Shown: positions 1-12,545, numbered from the stretch's first letter. The stretch is DNA of 64,000 nt from Lantana camara (GCA_037501455.1 CM074855.1:34071001-34135000); one strand, 5' to 3'. Numbers and translations are program-made. Notes: generated by a model from the sequence alone, not told the origin.

Positions 1-126
1 TTCTTTGATATAATTCTAGGAAATGAATTTCTCAATAATTGTGAATATTATAAAATAGAAAAGAATGGAGTTACACTCCAAATTCTAGATAAAGAAATAT
101 TTTGTCCTAAATATGAAAGGGATTAA
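1..126 (+). pseudogene. C-terminal end of an upstream caulimovirid ORF (partial)
   Basis: The frame is open from base 1 to TAA at 124-126 and encodes about 41 residues. They include an ILGNEF motif followed by alternating hydrophobic and charged residues, which looks like the last strands of a retropepsin-type or movement-protein-type domain. The next viral ORF (ATG at 113) starts inside it in another frame, giving a 14-nt overlap. Such overlaps are normal in caulimovirids, where downstream ORFs are reached by reinitiation. The start lies left of the window, so identity as movement protein, capsid end or second protease-like domain cannot be settled. Confidence 0.5.
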
Positions 127-408
127 TTTTCCTTTAAGTGTTTTTATACAATTAACACTTTTAAAAGAAAACATAACAACTTGTGCTTTGATAGATACGG
201 GATCAGAAATAACCATATTCAAAACATTCTTATTTAAAGAATGTAAAACAGATAGTAATATAAGAATTAAAGGAATAACAGGACAATCTCAAGCTATTAA
301 TAAAATTGCTAGAGAGGTAGAAATTATACTTGGAAGTAAGATTATTCTTATTAAACAAGTATATGAATATAATTCTTTAGAAGCAGATATATTATTTGGA
401 AATGATTT
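113..408 (+). pseudogene. Endogenous pararetrovirus pol, aspartic protease part
   Basis: This is the start of the viral polymerase polyprotein at ATG 113. A retropepsin active-site motif (IDTGSE, near residue 28) and the second-lobe motif (ILFGNDF, near residue 95) are both present, so this is the protease that opens caulimovirid pol. The native frame stops at 408 because a retrotransposon LTR begins at 409; translation past that point to 487 reads LTR sequence and is not viral. Viral sequence resumes at 22108 after the GATTT duplication, with the frame preserved across the empty site. Family assignment is firm; the genus is not resolved. Confidence 0.82.
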
Positions 409-3226
409 TGTAGCACCCAGAACGCTAGGTAACCACATCCCCTGCACTATAGTCCAATCCACATATGGAACGAACACCCATACATGAATCAAGCCTATAG
501 CGAACGGGAGACAATAAAAAAAAAACTTCCTAGCTAGGCAAGACTAACCCTCAATTAATACCAACATGCATAACTTAAAACTGAAACATAGTAATATACA
601 TTCATTCATTGTCATATTCATGTCTATCATTTCAAAATATACAATCCCCAAAGTCATAATTAAGCCATACCTTAAGTATCAAAAGAGATATAACAATATA
701 TATACATAGACATCAACAATGTACATGGAAATGAGACCGACAAGTGCTAGACCCACAAAAATAAAGACTGATTCGATCTCGCCTAGCAAGCACCCTGCAG
801 AACTGAAAATGTGAGGTGTCAGTATATGAAAGACCGAGTGAGGGGTTTAAATAAATATAAGCGTACATATCATGCAAGCTATAATCTCGGGTAAGCTTTT
901 ATAAAGGAACACAATATAAGTTCAAGAATAGAGTGAATCCTCGCCCGCCCGAGATTACAACTAATCCAATTTAACAATTCAATCATTATCAATTCAATCC
1001 GTGGCCCGACGAGTGAGGGCATTCTCCAACCTTTACTCCAAAAGTGAACAATCATGAGTGTTTCAATTTATTAAATGATCATACAAGTAATTATGTGCAA
1101 TCAATTAGCAGTTTCATGAACCCTTTCTCCTCCGGGTGATGGTGGGCTTGCAAGACCCAACCATCTAATGATGGTGTACGTCGGGAACATGACTCCCACG
1201 TATGGGATTCCTTCCTCCACCAAACCTCCTGGTGGATTCAGAGGTGATCCCAACATGGTGAGGATAGTGCAAGAGTTACCCGTCGGCCGTTGCTTTCCCG
1301 GTTGGCTCAATACACTACCCTCGGGCCCACAGTGCAATACATTTTACTCACCAAATCAATCAATCAATCCGTTTCATGAAATCCGTTGAAAATCATTAAG
1401 GTTGGAAAACTATAGATATATAAATACTTTTTGGCCGAAAACATCACATAGGGTTATAAAGGTTCTATATATCTAGAATTAAACCTCACCTTTACTTCAC
1501 CAACCAAAAGAAGTAAGGAAACACCCTAAGGAGCGTGTTCCTCGTCACCGGGAATCTTATCTGTATAACAAGGACAAGTGTACGTGAGACTCGACTCGTA
1601 TGAACCATTTAAGATGAACGACAAAGGCATGCGATGTCATTCATGCCTTTACACTCAATAAATATCATAAATGTGCCCAAATTCCCGAATAAAGTATCAA
1701 GAAGTATCAAATAGAAGCATAAATATCAATTAAGTAAGCATATAGTTCATATAAGTCACATACGGGAGCCAAGGAAGTGAAAGGAATGCAAGAAGAGAGG
1801 TTTTGGTGAAGTTTGACAAAAGTTAGGAAAAGTTGACAGTTTTTGGAAATGCACAAGCTGTAGGATAATGGAAATATCTTGCGTTTTAGAAGTTGTAATT
1901 GAGTTTTGTTTATTGGAAATGAAACTAGACACATAGGGCTTTCCAAGGATATATGGTTCTTTTTCTAGTTCAAAGCGAGGAGAAAATGGCGTAATCTTGA
2001 AGTTGGGTGAATGCGGTTTGTCGGTAAAGTGGCGACACCAAACAAAATTGATGATATCTCAGAAATGAAAAAATATAATGAGGTGATTCCAATTTGATCT
2101 TGTTCTAGACTTCAAGATCTTTCCATGGGTTTAAAAATCAGGTCAATCGGAGTTCAAACGAAGTCGCCACGGCCGTGTCAATATTGGCCTGGAAGCTAAC
2201 ACGGCCGTGTCGGAATAAAAAAATTCCAACTCGAACTTCTAACACGACCGTGTTGAAAATGAACTAAGGTTGGACACGGCCGTGTTGAAGCAAATTTTGG
2301 GTGAAAAACAGGGGGGGGGGGGTTCGTGGGAAATGGCTCCCAAACCATTCAACACCAAACCAAGGCAATTAAATCACTCCAAACCAACATATAACATGTT
2401 TATGATCATATATATCAGTTAAACATCATATAATCCAAGGAAACATGCATCAAATCATCAAGAATCAATCAACAAAACCCTATATAATCTCATGATACCA
2501 AGTTCTCATATTCTTCAAGAATTCATGCAAGCTTTGAAGTAAAATGATCCTAAACATGCTCCTGACCATAAATAAACAAGAAGGCTTCACATAATCAGCA
2601 AACCCTACATCATCATGTGTTCAAGAGATCAAAAAAATTCTCATTCTGCCTTGAACTAGAAGAAGGAATGGATGAAATGATGAGATGAGGATGACGCATC
2701 CAATTATGCAATTATCTTCCTTGAATCAAGCTTGAAATTAAGATGAAATCTTCCTCTTCTCTTCTCTTCGCTTGGTGTTTCTACCATGTATTTGTGTGTG
2801 TGTGTGTGTGAATTGTTGATGAAAATGAATGTATGAAATGTGGGAGAGATAGATATATTCATGCTTCTTTCAAGAATATGCATGAGTCACCCCTTTTTGC
2901 AATTAAGTCCCTCCAATATTTAAATTAATGCAAACAAGTTCATTCCATGGAAAATGACCATTTAACTCCAAATCATGTTATGCAATTAAGTCCACATATT
3001 TATGAAATGGTCAAGTAAGGTCACATGGTAACAATTAGGCACGTTATCACTTAGTTCATGTAAATTCCACGTTAAAGATAATTTCATATAAAGGCATAGA
3101 AATGTAATGCATATTAAAGTGATGAAACTATAAATAAATGAACGAAATAAATAAAATAAACTCCCAACTCCCGAAGACCCGCACGTGGCGTGCTTACCTG
3201 AACTTTCGGAAAATTGGGGCATTACA
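409..3226 (-). repeat. 3' LTR of element 1 (2.8 kb)
   Basis: The LTR starts TGTAGCACCC and ends GGGGCATTACA in plus view. It matches the split copy at 7976-8491 and 19821-22107 along its whole length with scattered substitutions and small indels, for example a GTG microsatellite near 2795 and a poly-G run near 2311. It contains a cluster of ACACGGCCGTGT-type palindromes at 2168-2287. Short open frames here are not supported as genes. Confidence 0.95.
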
Positions 3227-3243
3227 ACCTTCCCCCCCTTAGA
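3227..3243 (-). other. Polypurine tract of element 1
   Basis: On the minus strand a purine run (AAGGGGGGGAAGG) lies directly before the 3' LTR. This is the expected plus-strand DNA primer position in reverse transcription. Confidence 0.85.
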
Positions 3244-3261
3244 AGAATCTGGTCCCCAGAT

Positions 3262-4941
3262 TCACTGATTCGAAGAAAACAACTCCTGGTGAAACCAATT
3301 CATCTTCTCTTCCGGCTCCCAAGTCATCTCTTCGGTTTTATCACTTCGCCACAACACCTTGACCATAGGAATATTCTAGTTTCTCAACTCTTGACACTTT
3401 CTGTCCAAGATTCTAACCGGCTTCTGAATAAATGACAGATTTGGTTCCAATTCCACTTCTTCAACGGGGAGAATTTCAGTTTCATCCAGATAATATTTCC
3501 TTAGTTGAGATACATGAAACACATTATGAATTCCGGTAAGATTCGGCGGTAAATCCAATCGATAAGCCACTTCCCCAATTCTCTCAAGAACTTCAAACGG
3601 ACCCAGATAACAAGGATTAAGCTTTCCTCCTTTTCCAATACGAGAAAACCCTTTTCGTGGAGATACATTCAAGAAAACCTGGTCCCCCACTTCAAATTTA
3701 AGATCCCTCCGGCGAATATCGGCATAACTTTTCTGTCTATCCTGTGCAGCTTTCATCCGTTGCTGTATCTGTTGGACTTTCTCAATCATAGCCCTCATAG
3801 CTTTGGAAGGTTTCTCAAGTTTCTTTCCCTTCTTCACACCTTCCTGTTTCGTCCATTTCCATTCTTCTAAATCGAAGAACAACGGTGATCGACATTTTCG
3901 CCCATAAAGCAACTCATAAGGAGCCATATCGATTGAAGCTTGATAACTATTGTTATAAGCGAACTCAATCAACGGAAGTTGCTCGTGCCAAGAAGTTTGA
4001 AAATCCAAGGCACAAGCTCAGAGCAAGTCTTCTAAATACCGGATAACTCTCTCGGACTGACCATTGGTTTGAGGATGGAAAGCCGCACTGAACTGAAGCT
4101 TTGTACCTAGAATTCCTTGTAACTCTTGCCATAACTTGGAAGTAAATCGGGGATCCCTATCCGAAACAATACTCACTGGAATTCCATGAAGTCGAATAAT
4201 TTTCCGGTTATAAATTTCAGCAAGTTTACGAATTTTGTAAGACATTCGGACCGGTAGAAAATACGCAGACTTTGTTAACCGATCTACAATTACCCAAATG
4301 CCGTCATAACCACCCTTCACCTTCGGTAACCCGGATACAAAATCCATTGTCACGTGTTCCCACTTCCACTCGGGAATAGGTAAAGGTTGTAGAAGACCCT
4401 CGGGCTTTTGATGCTCGGCTTTTACTCTCTGACAAGTTAGACAATGTTTCATGAACTCGGCCACATCCTTCTTTAATCTACGCTACCAATAATATTGCTT
4501 GAGATCCTTGTACATTTTATTTCCCCCAGGATGAACCGAATAAGTTGACTTGTGAGCTTCTTCAAGCAATACCCTTTCTTCGGGTACTACCACCCGGTTC
4601 TTGAAACGAAGAAGACCAGTTTCATCGAACCCGAATGGACTTTCCGGATCCTCTCTTGCCTTAGCAACCAACTTCTGAACTTCCAGATCGTTATTCTGAG
4701 CCTCAAACATTCTATGCTTTAACTCCGGTTGAATAGAGATATTAGAAACCCAAGCTTTCACAACAACTGGCTCAACTTCACTACTTTCCCAAACTTTTAA
4801 GCTTGATACACCAACCTTTCTACTCAACGCGTCGGTGACCACATTAGCTTTCCCGGGATGATACTTGATAACATAATCATAATCCTCTAGCCGTTCCATC
4901 CATCGTCGTTGCCTCATATTAAGATCCTTCTGAATAAACAA
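3262..4941 (-). pseudogene. Element 1 integrase with chromodomain-like tail
   Basis: In minus-strand order the segment contains the end of RNase H (a KYHPGKANVVTDALSRK stretch), the zinc-binding H-H-C-C region (VHPGGNKMY and HCLTCQRVKAEH), and the DDE core: MDFVSGLP, VSDRDPRF and the glutamate of GQSERV. The GPY/F-type region follows, and then a chromodomain-like end (VKVLWRSDKTEEMTWEPEEK) reaching TGA at 3262-3264. Breaks are a TAG in place of a Trp codon near 4481, a stop at about 4017, and a TAG near 3375 that separates the chromodomain-like tail. The DDE residues are intact but the frame is not. Chromodomains on integrases direct insertion toward heterochromatin. Confidence 0.9.
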
Positions 4942-4997
4942 GTATTGGAGACTCGATCGGTGAAAATTTTAAAAGTCACCCCGTACAAGTAATGCCT

Positions 4998-5276
4998 CTA
5001 CTTCCCGAGTGTAAATACCACCACTGCGAGTTGCAAATCATGTGTCGGGTAATTCTTTTCATAATCCTTCAACTTTCGGGAAGCATACGCAATCGTCTTC
5101 CCATTCTGAGTTAAAACACACCCCAATCCTTCATTTGACGCGTCTGTATAAACTGCATACCCTTCAGAACCCTCCGAAAGAGTTAATACCGGAGCTGATA
5201 CCAGTTTCTCCTTCAAGTCATTGAAGCTCTTATCACATTTCTCATTCCACTCATACTTGACATCTTTCTTTGTCAA
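4998..5276 (-). pseudogene. Element 1 RNase H domain
   Basis: The 92-residue open stretch carries the first catalytic aspartate ([11 protein letters not shown]) and the SRKL and NYPTHDL region. At the position where Ty3 RNase H normally has a catalytic glutamate (HDLELA) this copy reads HDLQLA, so an active-site residue appears lost. A stop near 4997 separates it from the downstream part. It overlaps the end of the RT segment in another frame at 5251-5276, marking a frameshift. Confidence 0.85.
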
Positions 5277-6167
5277 CCGGGTTAAGGGAGCAGTGATTTC
5301 TGAAAAAATCTTGCACGAACCTCCTATAATACCCTGCTAATCCCAAGAAGCTTCTAATCTCGGAGGCATTCTTTGGTTTCTCCCACTTCAACACCGCTTC
5401 AATCTTCGAAGGATCGGCCTCTAATCCATTCCCTGAAATAATATGACCCAAGAAAGACACCCGGTAAATCCAAAACTCGCATTTGCTAAACTTTACAAAT
5501 AATTGATGCTCCTTCAAAGTTTTCAACACAAGCTTGAGATACCTTGCATGTTCCTCGATAGATTTAGAGAAAACCAAAATATCATCAATGAAGATCACAA
5601 CGAACTTATCAAGAAACGGTCGAAAAATCCTATGCATCATGTCCATAAAAGCGGCGGGAGCATTCGTTAATCCAAAAGGCATAACCATGAACTCGTAATG
5701 CCCATAACGAGTATTAAAACCGGTCTTCGGAATATCCTCGGCTCGGATCCGTAATTGATAATACCCTTGTCGTAGATCAAGTTTTGAATACACTTTGGAC
5801 CCTTGGAGTATGTCAAACAATTCCTCAATATGTGGAAGAGGATATTTATTCTTGATGGTCATCCGATTTAACTCTCGGTAATCAATGCACATCCGTAGAG
5901 TACCATCCTTCTTCTTCACAAATAATACCGGCGCACCCACCGCGATGAACTTGGTCTAATATACCCAACTTCCAAAAGAGCATCAAGTTGAATCTTTAAT
6001 TCCTTCAATTTTGCCGGTGCCATCCGATATGGAGTCTTAGAATAGGGCTCTGTATCCGGACATAAATCAATCACGAACTCTATTTCTCTATCCGGCGGTA
6101 ATGAATCTAACTTCTCGGGAAAAACCTCGGAAAGCTCTTTCACTACTTCAGTTTCTTCTAACTTCAT
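5251..6167 (-). pseudogene. Element 1 reverse transcriptase
   Basis: The RT core is nearly complete. An N-terminal part at 6167-5916 contains YRMAPAKLKELK and GYIRPSSS. The main part at 5940-5251 contains [18 protein letters not shown], the palm motif [24 protein letters not shown] and the catalytic FIDDILVFS, followed by the thumb and connection region ending [13 protein letters not shown]. The two parts overlap in different frames near 5916-5940, so a frameshift splits them. A second frame change near 5300 ends the open frame before RNase H. The aspartates of the FIDD motif are intact. Confidence 0.92.
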
Positions 6168-6218
6168 CTGATCCTTGGGTTGATTAAGGATATAGGCTAT
6201 GAATCCCGTATCCCCATC

Positions 6219-7736
6219 TCAAACCAATTTCTGAGCCTCAGAAAAAGATAATAAAGGCTCCGTTTTAGAACTCCGACCCGTAACAATTTCTGAACCCAAC
6301 CGAACACGCTTAGCCCGACAATCAATAGTGGCACAGTGCTTATATAACCAGTCCATTCCCAAGATAGAACTATAGCGAGACATCGGCAATTCAATGAAAT
6401 CCGTAGAGAAAACTCGACCCTCAATACTCACCGGCACCTCTCTAAAAACCCGGTTAGTTTTTATACTACCACCAAAAGGAGTATTAACCACGTAGCATGC
6501 ATCAGAATAAATAACACACAAAGGCAATTTAACAAAAACATCACGAGAAATAAAGGAGTGGGTAGCTCCCGGATCAAATAAGGTATGTATGTTTGTGCCA
6601 TGAATGTAAATGGTACCTTCAACAATGGCTTCCGGATCCACATTCGTATCAGGTTCCTCTCCTTCTAGAGCATAGGCCCGAGCCAAGAGTGGCCTCTGAC
6701 CCCCAGGTGGTGGATCCCGTCGATCTGGACATCCATCTACCATATGCTCTGCACTCCCACAAATCAAACATAGCCCTAATCGACGTCGACAACCCTCATA
6801 AGTATGTGTAGGCAACCCACAATAGGTACAACCTGGCTTCCTGGTAGGTGGTGGCAAAGCAGGAGGCTGAGGAGCCTTCTGAACCGGTCCTTGAGGTTTG
6901 AACTTCTTTACCGGCCGCTTAGACTGTATAGGAGCTGTATCATAGGCGATTGGCCTCTTACAGGTGTTATAATTTGACCTTGACCCTGAACCTGAACCTT
7001 ATCCCGACTTGTAAGTAGACCTCCGTGCATTTACCGAATCCTCAACCTTAAGAGCTTTGGTGGTAGCCTTCTTCCAAGTGCTACTATTGACTGCTTTGAT
7101 TGCTGCTTGTATATCCGGCCTCAAACCTTGCACAAATTGCATAGCCTTATAAAAATCATCACTTGCCATGTTGGGTGCATACTTTGACAACCTCTCAAAC
7201 TCGGCTATATACTCCGCAACAGATCTTCCTCCTTGTTTGAGCTCCGTGAATTCCCTGAGCCTTCTAGTACGAGATGAGGGAGGAATAAACTTGTTCTTGA
7301 ATTCCCTCACAAAGACCTCCCATGTAACTTTCTCCTCGGCCGCATCTAACACAATCTTGGTGCTTTCCCAAGCTTCCCCCTGAATTAGAGCAGGAGTACA
7401 CCGTGCCTTCTCTCGAGACTCACATGGAATGAGCTCCCACACCCTTTTCACTTCCTTAAGCCAATACTCGGCTTGAATATCCTTTCCCTTAAAGAACCTC
7501 GGTGGGTGTTGGTTTTGGAATTCCCGAAGAATAGCTGAGATAGGTGCCGGTTGTGGTGGAGGAGGAGCTGGTGGTGCTGGCGGCACATAATCCCTTAACC
7601 TTTGATCAATCAACTGAACCATAGAATTCAAGAAATCCTGCGGTTGAGCTTAAGGGGGTGGAGGTGGAGGACAATGATCATGATGATGGCGCCTGTGACC
7701 CGGTGAATGCTCTCTACGAGGGCGACCATGTGGCAT
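6219..7736 (-). pseudogene. Element 1 gag and aspartic protease
   Basis: Gag starts at ATG 7736. An in-frame TAA follows a proline run near 7650; the frame then continues from 7631 through the retrotransposon gag core (W-x-F and E-F-x-x-L blocks) to a TAA near 6998. It stays in the same frame through two CCHC zinc knuckles (CTYCGLPTHTYEGC and CLICGSAEHMVDGC) into the protease. The active-site triad reads DPGATHSFIS instead of the usual D-S/T-G, so the catalytic loop is altered. The second-lobe motif SILGMDWL is present. Gag packages the RNA and the protease cleaves the polyprotein. Two isolated stops and the DPG change make the copy inactive. Confidence 0.9.
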
Positions 7737-7975
7737 CCTGAAATTCAAACAGTGTACATGCATGTTTGATTAACAAGTGCAAATGAGTGCAATAAAATTC
7801 ATAACACACAAATCACATAAATTAAGTAGTTCAAGTAATTCAATTAAGTTAAAATAATTCAAATAAGATACAAGACTCTCACATAATCAAGTAATCCTAT
7901 GCCGTGCGACTTAGACTCACAAGACACGTCACTAGAACCGCGGTTTTGCAACCGGGCTATGATACCACCATGGGA
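7737..7975 (-). other. Element 1 5' untranslated leader and primer binding site
   Basis: This non-coding leader lies between the 5' LTR and the gag start. The primer site at 7956-7967 reads TGGTATCATAGC on the minus strand, one base from the plant initiator-Met tRNA complement TGGTATCAGAGC, and sits 8 bases inside the LTR edge. Confidence 0.85.
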
Positions 7976-8491
7976 TGTAGCACCCGAAACGCTAGGTAAC
8001 CACATCCCCCGCACTATAGTCTAATCCACATATGGAACGAACAGCCATACATGAATCAAGCATATAGCGAACGGGAGACAATACAAAAAAACTTCATAGC
8101 TAGACGGGACAAACCCTCAATTAATACCAACATGCATAACTTAAAACTGAAACATAGTAATATACATTCATTCATTGTCATATTCATGTCCATCATTTCA
8201 AAATATACAATCCCCAAAGTCATAATTAAGCCATCCCTTAAATATCAAAAGAGATATCACAATATATATACATAGGCATCAACAATGTACATGGAAATGA
8301 GACCGACAAGTGCTAGACCCACAAAAATAAAGACCGACTCGATTCCGCCTAGCAAGCACCCTGCAGAACTGAAAATGTGAGGTGTCAGTCTATGAAAGAC
8401 TGAGTGAGGGGTTTAAATAAATATAAGCGTACATATCATGCAAGCTATAATCTCGGGTAAGCTTTTATAAAGGAACATAATATAAGTTCAA
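7976..8491 (-). repeat. Element 1 5' LTR, left fragment
   Basis: This fragment repeats 409-910 of the other LTR, beginning TGTAGCACCCG, and is cut at 8491 by insertion of element 3. The target duplication TTCAA is 8487-8491. Confidence 0.95.
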
Positions 8492-11400
8492 TGTAACACC
8501 CCGACTTTTCGGACGTAAAGGTAGGACGTATGTGTTTACCTAATTGCGCGAATTAATTATTTTTACGTGTTTTATATTTAATTTTATTATAATTGTTATT
8601 ATTTTATTATATTATAATATTTTATTTTAATATTATTAATCATATATATATATATATATATATATTTCGTATAATATGTATATGTATATATGTTTAATTA
8701 TATTATTATTAATTTAATGATTATGCTAATTATATGTTATGTTAATTAATCATGTTTTAATTAATTACTTATTTATATATATTATTATACGTGGAATTAA
8801 TATGCATGCATGGAGAATATTAAATATGCATGCATGCAAATCATAATTATGCATGAGAAATCATATTTATGCATGGGAATATAATTTTTGCATGAATTTT
8901 ATATTTTTGCATGGGATTAAAATATTCATGCATGGAGTTTATGGATTGTGCATGGGAATTTTATAATTTGTGCATGAATTGTATGATGGAGGTTGTTCGT
9001 TTATTTTGTGCTTCGTTCTTATATGTTATGATACCGAATTACCACGATTTTGTAATATGTTGTACATATATGTGTTATGGACATGATTTTATGCTCAATT
9101 TTTGTTTTTGAATTCATTTGTTATGTTAACGAATTAAATTTTGTTTGAGGAACCAAAACGGGAGCTAATGAGCACTTAGCGTACCCTTGGTTCCGAATTT
9201 AATATCTTGAGCTCGGGAACTCGGATTCGAGTTCCGTCAACTCCGCTGAACTCGTAACGAAAATTCGAGTTTAGTAAACTTAGCCTTATAATTTTCCTAA
9301 TTCATTTGAAACTCCGAAATCCAACCGAAAAACGAAACGTCATCCAACGTGACCTTGTTGCACTAATTCAGCCCTAACTTGGCCAAACCACAACCAAATT
9401 AACCATGGTTTGATTCCTTTAAACCCTAACTCAACCACCTATCTAGATATTTCAAGCTTTAACCGAGATAACCCTCTCACCATCCCCAAAAAACTCAGCC
9501 AAAGCTACTGCATCTCCTGCCAGTCCCGTAACCCTTCAACTTTGGAGATTTTGGAGTTCGATTCTCATCCAAACTTCAACCAATCATCAAGGTAAGTTAA
9601 GGGTTGTATTGTATGATTAATTCTGATAATTTTCATCTTTCCATTCATGATTTTGAGCATGGTTTCTCCATTTCTGGACTGTTTTCTGAAAATAGAGGAT
9701 TTTGGGCAAAATGTTGATCCTCTTCGATTCTTTATGGTTTTGATTGATTCCAAGCCTGAGATTAATTGTTTTAACATCCTCATATCAATTATGATCTTTG
9801 CTTTCGTGTTTGTTGAGATAAATATGAGAGATCATTTATGAAATTTTCAGAAAATCCCACAGGTATGTCACGTATGGTAGATGATTTGTTTGAGCTTGTT
9901 TGGAACCGATTTCCTTGTTGAATATATGATATTTTGCTGCACATTTGATGGACTTTTGTACTTGATTGAAATCGGATTGTTTGAGCTCAAGCATGCCCTG
10001 TTTTTTTCGAGTTTTGGCCCTGTTTTTCCAAATGAGTTCAGCTGTCAATTTGCTGCGTTTCCTTCTCCCTTTTTCTGTCCATTTTAGTAGCTTTGTGGTG
10101 TGTGTTCTTGTTGAGTTTGTGCTGCCTTTTAGACCTTGTTGTGTGGCTTTTGTTGTCTTCGTTCATGTTGGAGATGGTGGCCTTTTCTTGCTCTGTTTTC
10201 TGTCAAAACAGAGACTGCTGCTGCTGCACGACACGGGCGTGCCGTTTCTGCCCGTTCCAGCGAGGAACGGGGGTGCTGTGTGGACTGGATCTGCTGTACC
10301 GAGACACGGGGGTGTCTCGGTCCAGGCGGGGAGGGTGACACGGGGGTGTCACCCCGTTTTTCCTGAATTATTTTGCCTGCATCTTCTTCTTCTTCCTCGC
10401 GTGAACATTGTTGCTGCTACTGTTTTGTGGTTGTATGGCTGTATATATATATATATATATATATATGTCTGTGTTGTGTGTGTGTTGATTGTGTAAAATG
10501 TGTGCATGCATGTGTTGCATGCATGTAAATTATATATAGTATGTAATATGTATATAATATATATGCATGCATGGTAGGGTTGTGTGTGTGTACGTGTAGA
10601 TATGTATATATTATATATATATTGTATATTATTATATATGTTTATTATATATATTATGTATATTTATTATATATTCTAAATATTATTTGATTTAATTTAA
10701 TTCTTGAAATTAATTGAATTCTATTTCGCGTATTTATTCTACCGACTATTGATTGAACGTTTTATTTATTTTATTCCTAAATGTAAATATGAATATTATA
10801 TGTGATATGCTTATTAATTGAATGTTAGATTAATTGATATGAATTATGAATTTATGAATTTACGAATATTATGAATGTTATGAATTTATGAAATTTATAT
10901 GAATTTATGAAATTATGAATTTATGAGATTATGAATTTGAATAGAATATATGAACGAATGATTTGATTATATGATTTAAATTCTTTAATCGTGCACATGA
11001 ACATTTTTATAATACAACATGATCATTTATGCATTCATGTCATATGCACTTCATTGCCGAGCGTCATATGTGGTCATTAAGTCTCATACCTTTTCTTTTG
11101 CACAGATTCGGGTTTTGTCGGAGACGAGGGCGAGCATTGAGACGCTTGTGCCTTTATTTTGCTTTGGTAAAGGTGGGTTTTTCTTCTATTAGTTAAAACA
11201 ACCTTATAAATCCCTTATGTGCAAAGTTTTAAGCCAAAATTAATATATTTATATCAATCGAGTCATTTTGGGTAAATGATTTCAAATGTATGACCCTTTT
11301 TAATTGTGAAACCCTACCTTATGTTTGGCGAGACACATTTATATATATGCTTATACGGGCCCCGGGACTTAGTATATGTGGCTAACCGAGGAAGCAAGGG

Positions 11401-12330
11401 CTGACGGGGATCCCATATACTAGTTCCAACCAACTACGGTGATACCGGCCCTCGCTAGGAGTTTTAGCGAGGAATGGGAGCTGAGTGCCTTTGGGGGATT
11501 CATGTACCCCCATTGGCCCATGTAAGAACCGGTGGTCAGGTCTAGCTAACTTGTCCACCACCCGGAGGAAGAAGGTGTATATGTATGATTATGATCATTT
11601 ATGTATGTGCACGAAAGATATGTATGACAACCACTAATTATGATATGATTACACGAGGAGAAGGTTGGAGATTGTGCACGCTCACTCGCCGAGCTTAAAT
11701 CCTTATAAACAATTAGGAATGAATATGAACGTCGTAATCCCGTTGATGTATTCTATTGTTTTAACCACTTGGTAAATTCTTATCAAACTTCACACGGGAT
11801 TAGGGCTTGCATGTATGTGTTTAATTTATGCGATACTATATATCTTATGCCCCGTTTTTATACCCACCAGTCTCTTTTAGACTGAACCCGGTTGTTTTCA
11901 GCTGTTTTGTGCAGGTATAGGAGTGCTAGGCGGGAATACAAGTCGTCTAGGTCTTGCATTTATGTTTAGCACTTCTTTTCAGTATCATATTCATGCTCTT
12001 GTTGCTACCTTTGTATTTGATCATAGTATAGATTGGAGTGTTATGATTTTGTAGGCCGTGAGTGCCGTTGCATATTCAAATGCTCTTGTGTATCTATTTT
12101 TGGAGCCTGGTGGCTCACTGTATATATGCTATGTAGTTCTTGCTTCCGCATTCTATTTTACTCTGATTTTATGATTCTTGCACTGATTGGTTTAAGGGTT
12201 AGTCCCGCCTAGCATAGCGTGTGTGTTGTGTCCCCGTTCGCCGTAGATTTGGCACGTGTATGGACTTCCATTTCATATACGGGTCGGGTCTCGGTGCGGG
12301 GGATGTGGTACCTTACGCTCGGGTGCTACA
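8492..12330 (+). repeat. 5' LTR of element 3 (3.84 kb)
   Basis: The LTR runs from TGTAACACCCCG to GGGTGCTACA and is matched by 15985-19815 with only a few substitutions and dinucleotide length changes. Contents include a TA microsatellite (about 8644-8665), eleven TGCATG motifs at about 8802-8976, GC-rich palindromes at 10228-10355, a TA run near 10441-10466, and a TGAATTTA-type minisatellite at about 10840-10945. Open frames here do not look like genes. Confidence 0.95.
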
Positions 12331-12545
12331 TCCTTAAGTGGTATCAGAGCTTAGGGTTGCAAAACCCGGGCTCTAGTGTCGTGTTGAGTCAGTTAGGTCG
12401 TTCGGCTTTAGGAACAACTTGTCAATGTGTTGCATATGCATTGTTTACGTGCTTGTGTGCTCTAAATCTGGAATTTTGATCGAATTAATTGCACTTGCAT
12501 GCATGGACTAAAGATAGCATGCATTTTCAGTATTTCTTGAACAGG
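12331..12545 (+). other. Element 3 primer binding site and leader
   Basis: TGGTATCAGAGC at 12339-12350, eight bases after the LTR end, is a perfect 12-base match to the initiator-Met tRNA complement. The leader runs to the gag ATG at 12546. Confidence 0.9.

Noticed and set aside
410..487. Continuation of the viral protease frame
   Set aside because: From 409 onward it reads retrotransposon LTR, as shown by the TSD and the matching LTR at 7976.
1101..1389. Open frames of 73-84 codons in the LTRs of element 1 (both strands, repeated near 20000)
   Set aside because: They overlap in opposite strands, lie inside LTRs, differ between the copies and show no protein motif.
9966..10500. A 176-codon frame in the element 3 LTR (repeated at 17457)
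   Set aside because: Cysteine/leucine-rich composition, ends in a TA repeat, and three other frames are also open here. It is LTR sequence duplicated by transposition, so repetition is not evidence of selection.
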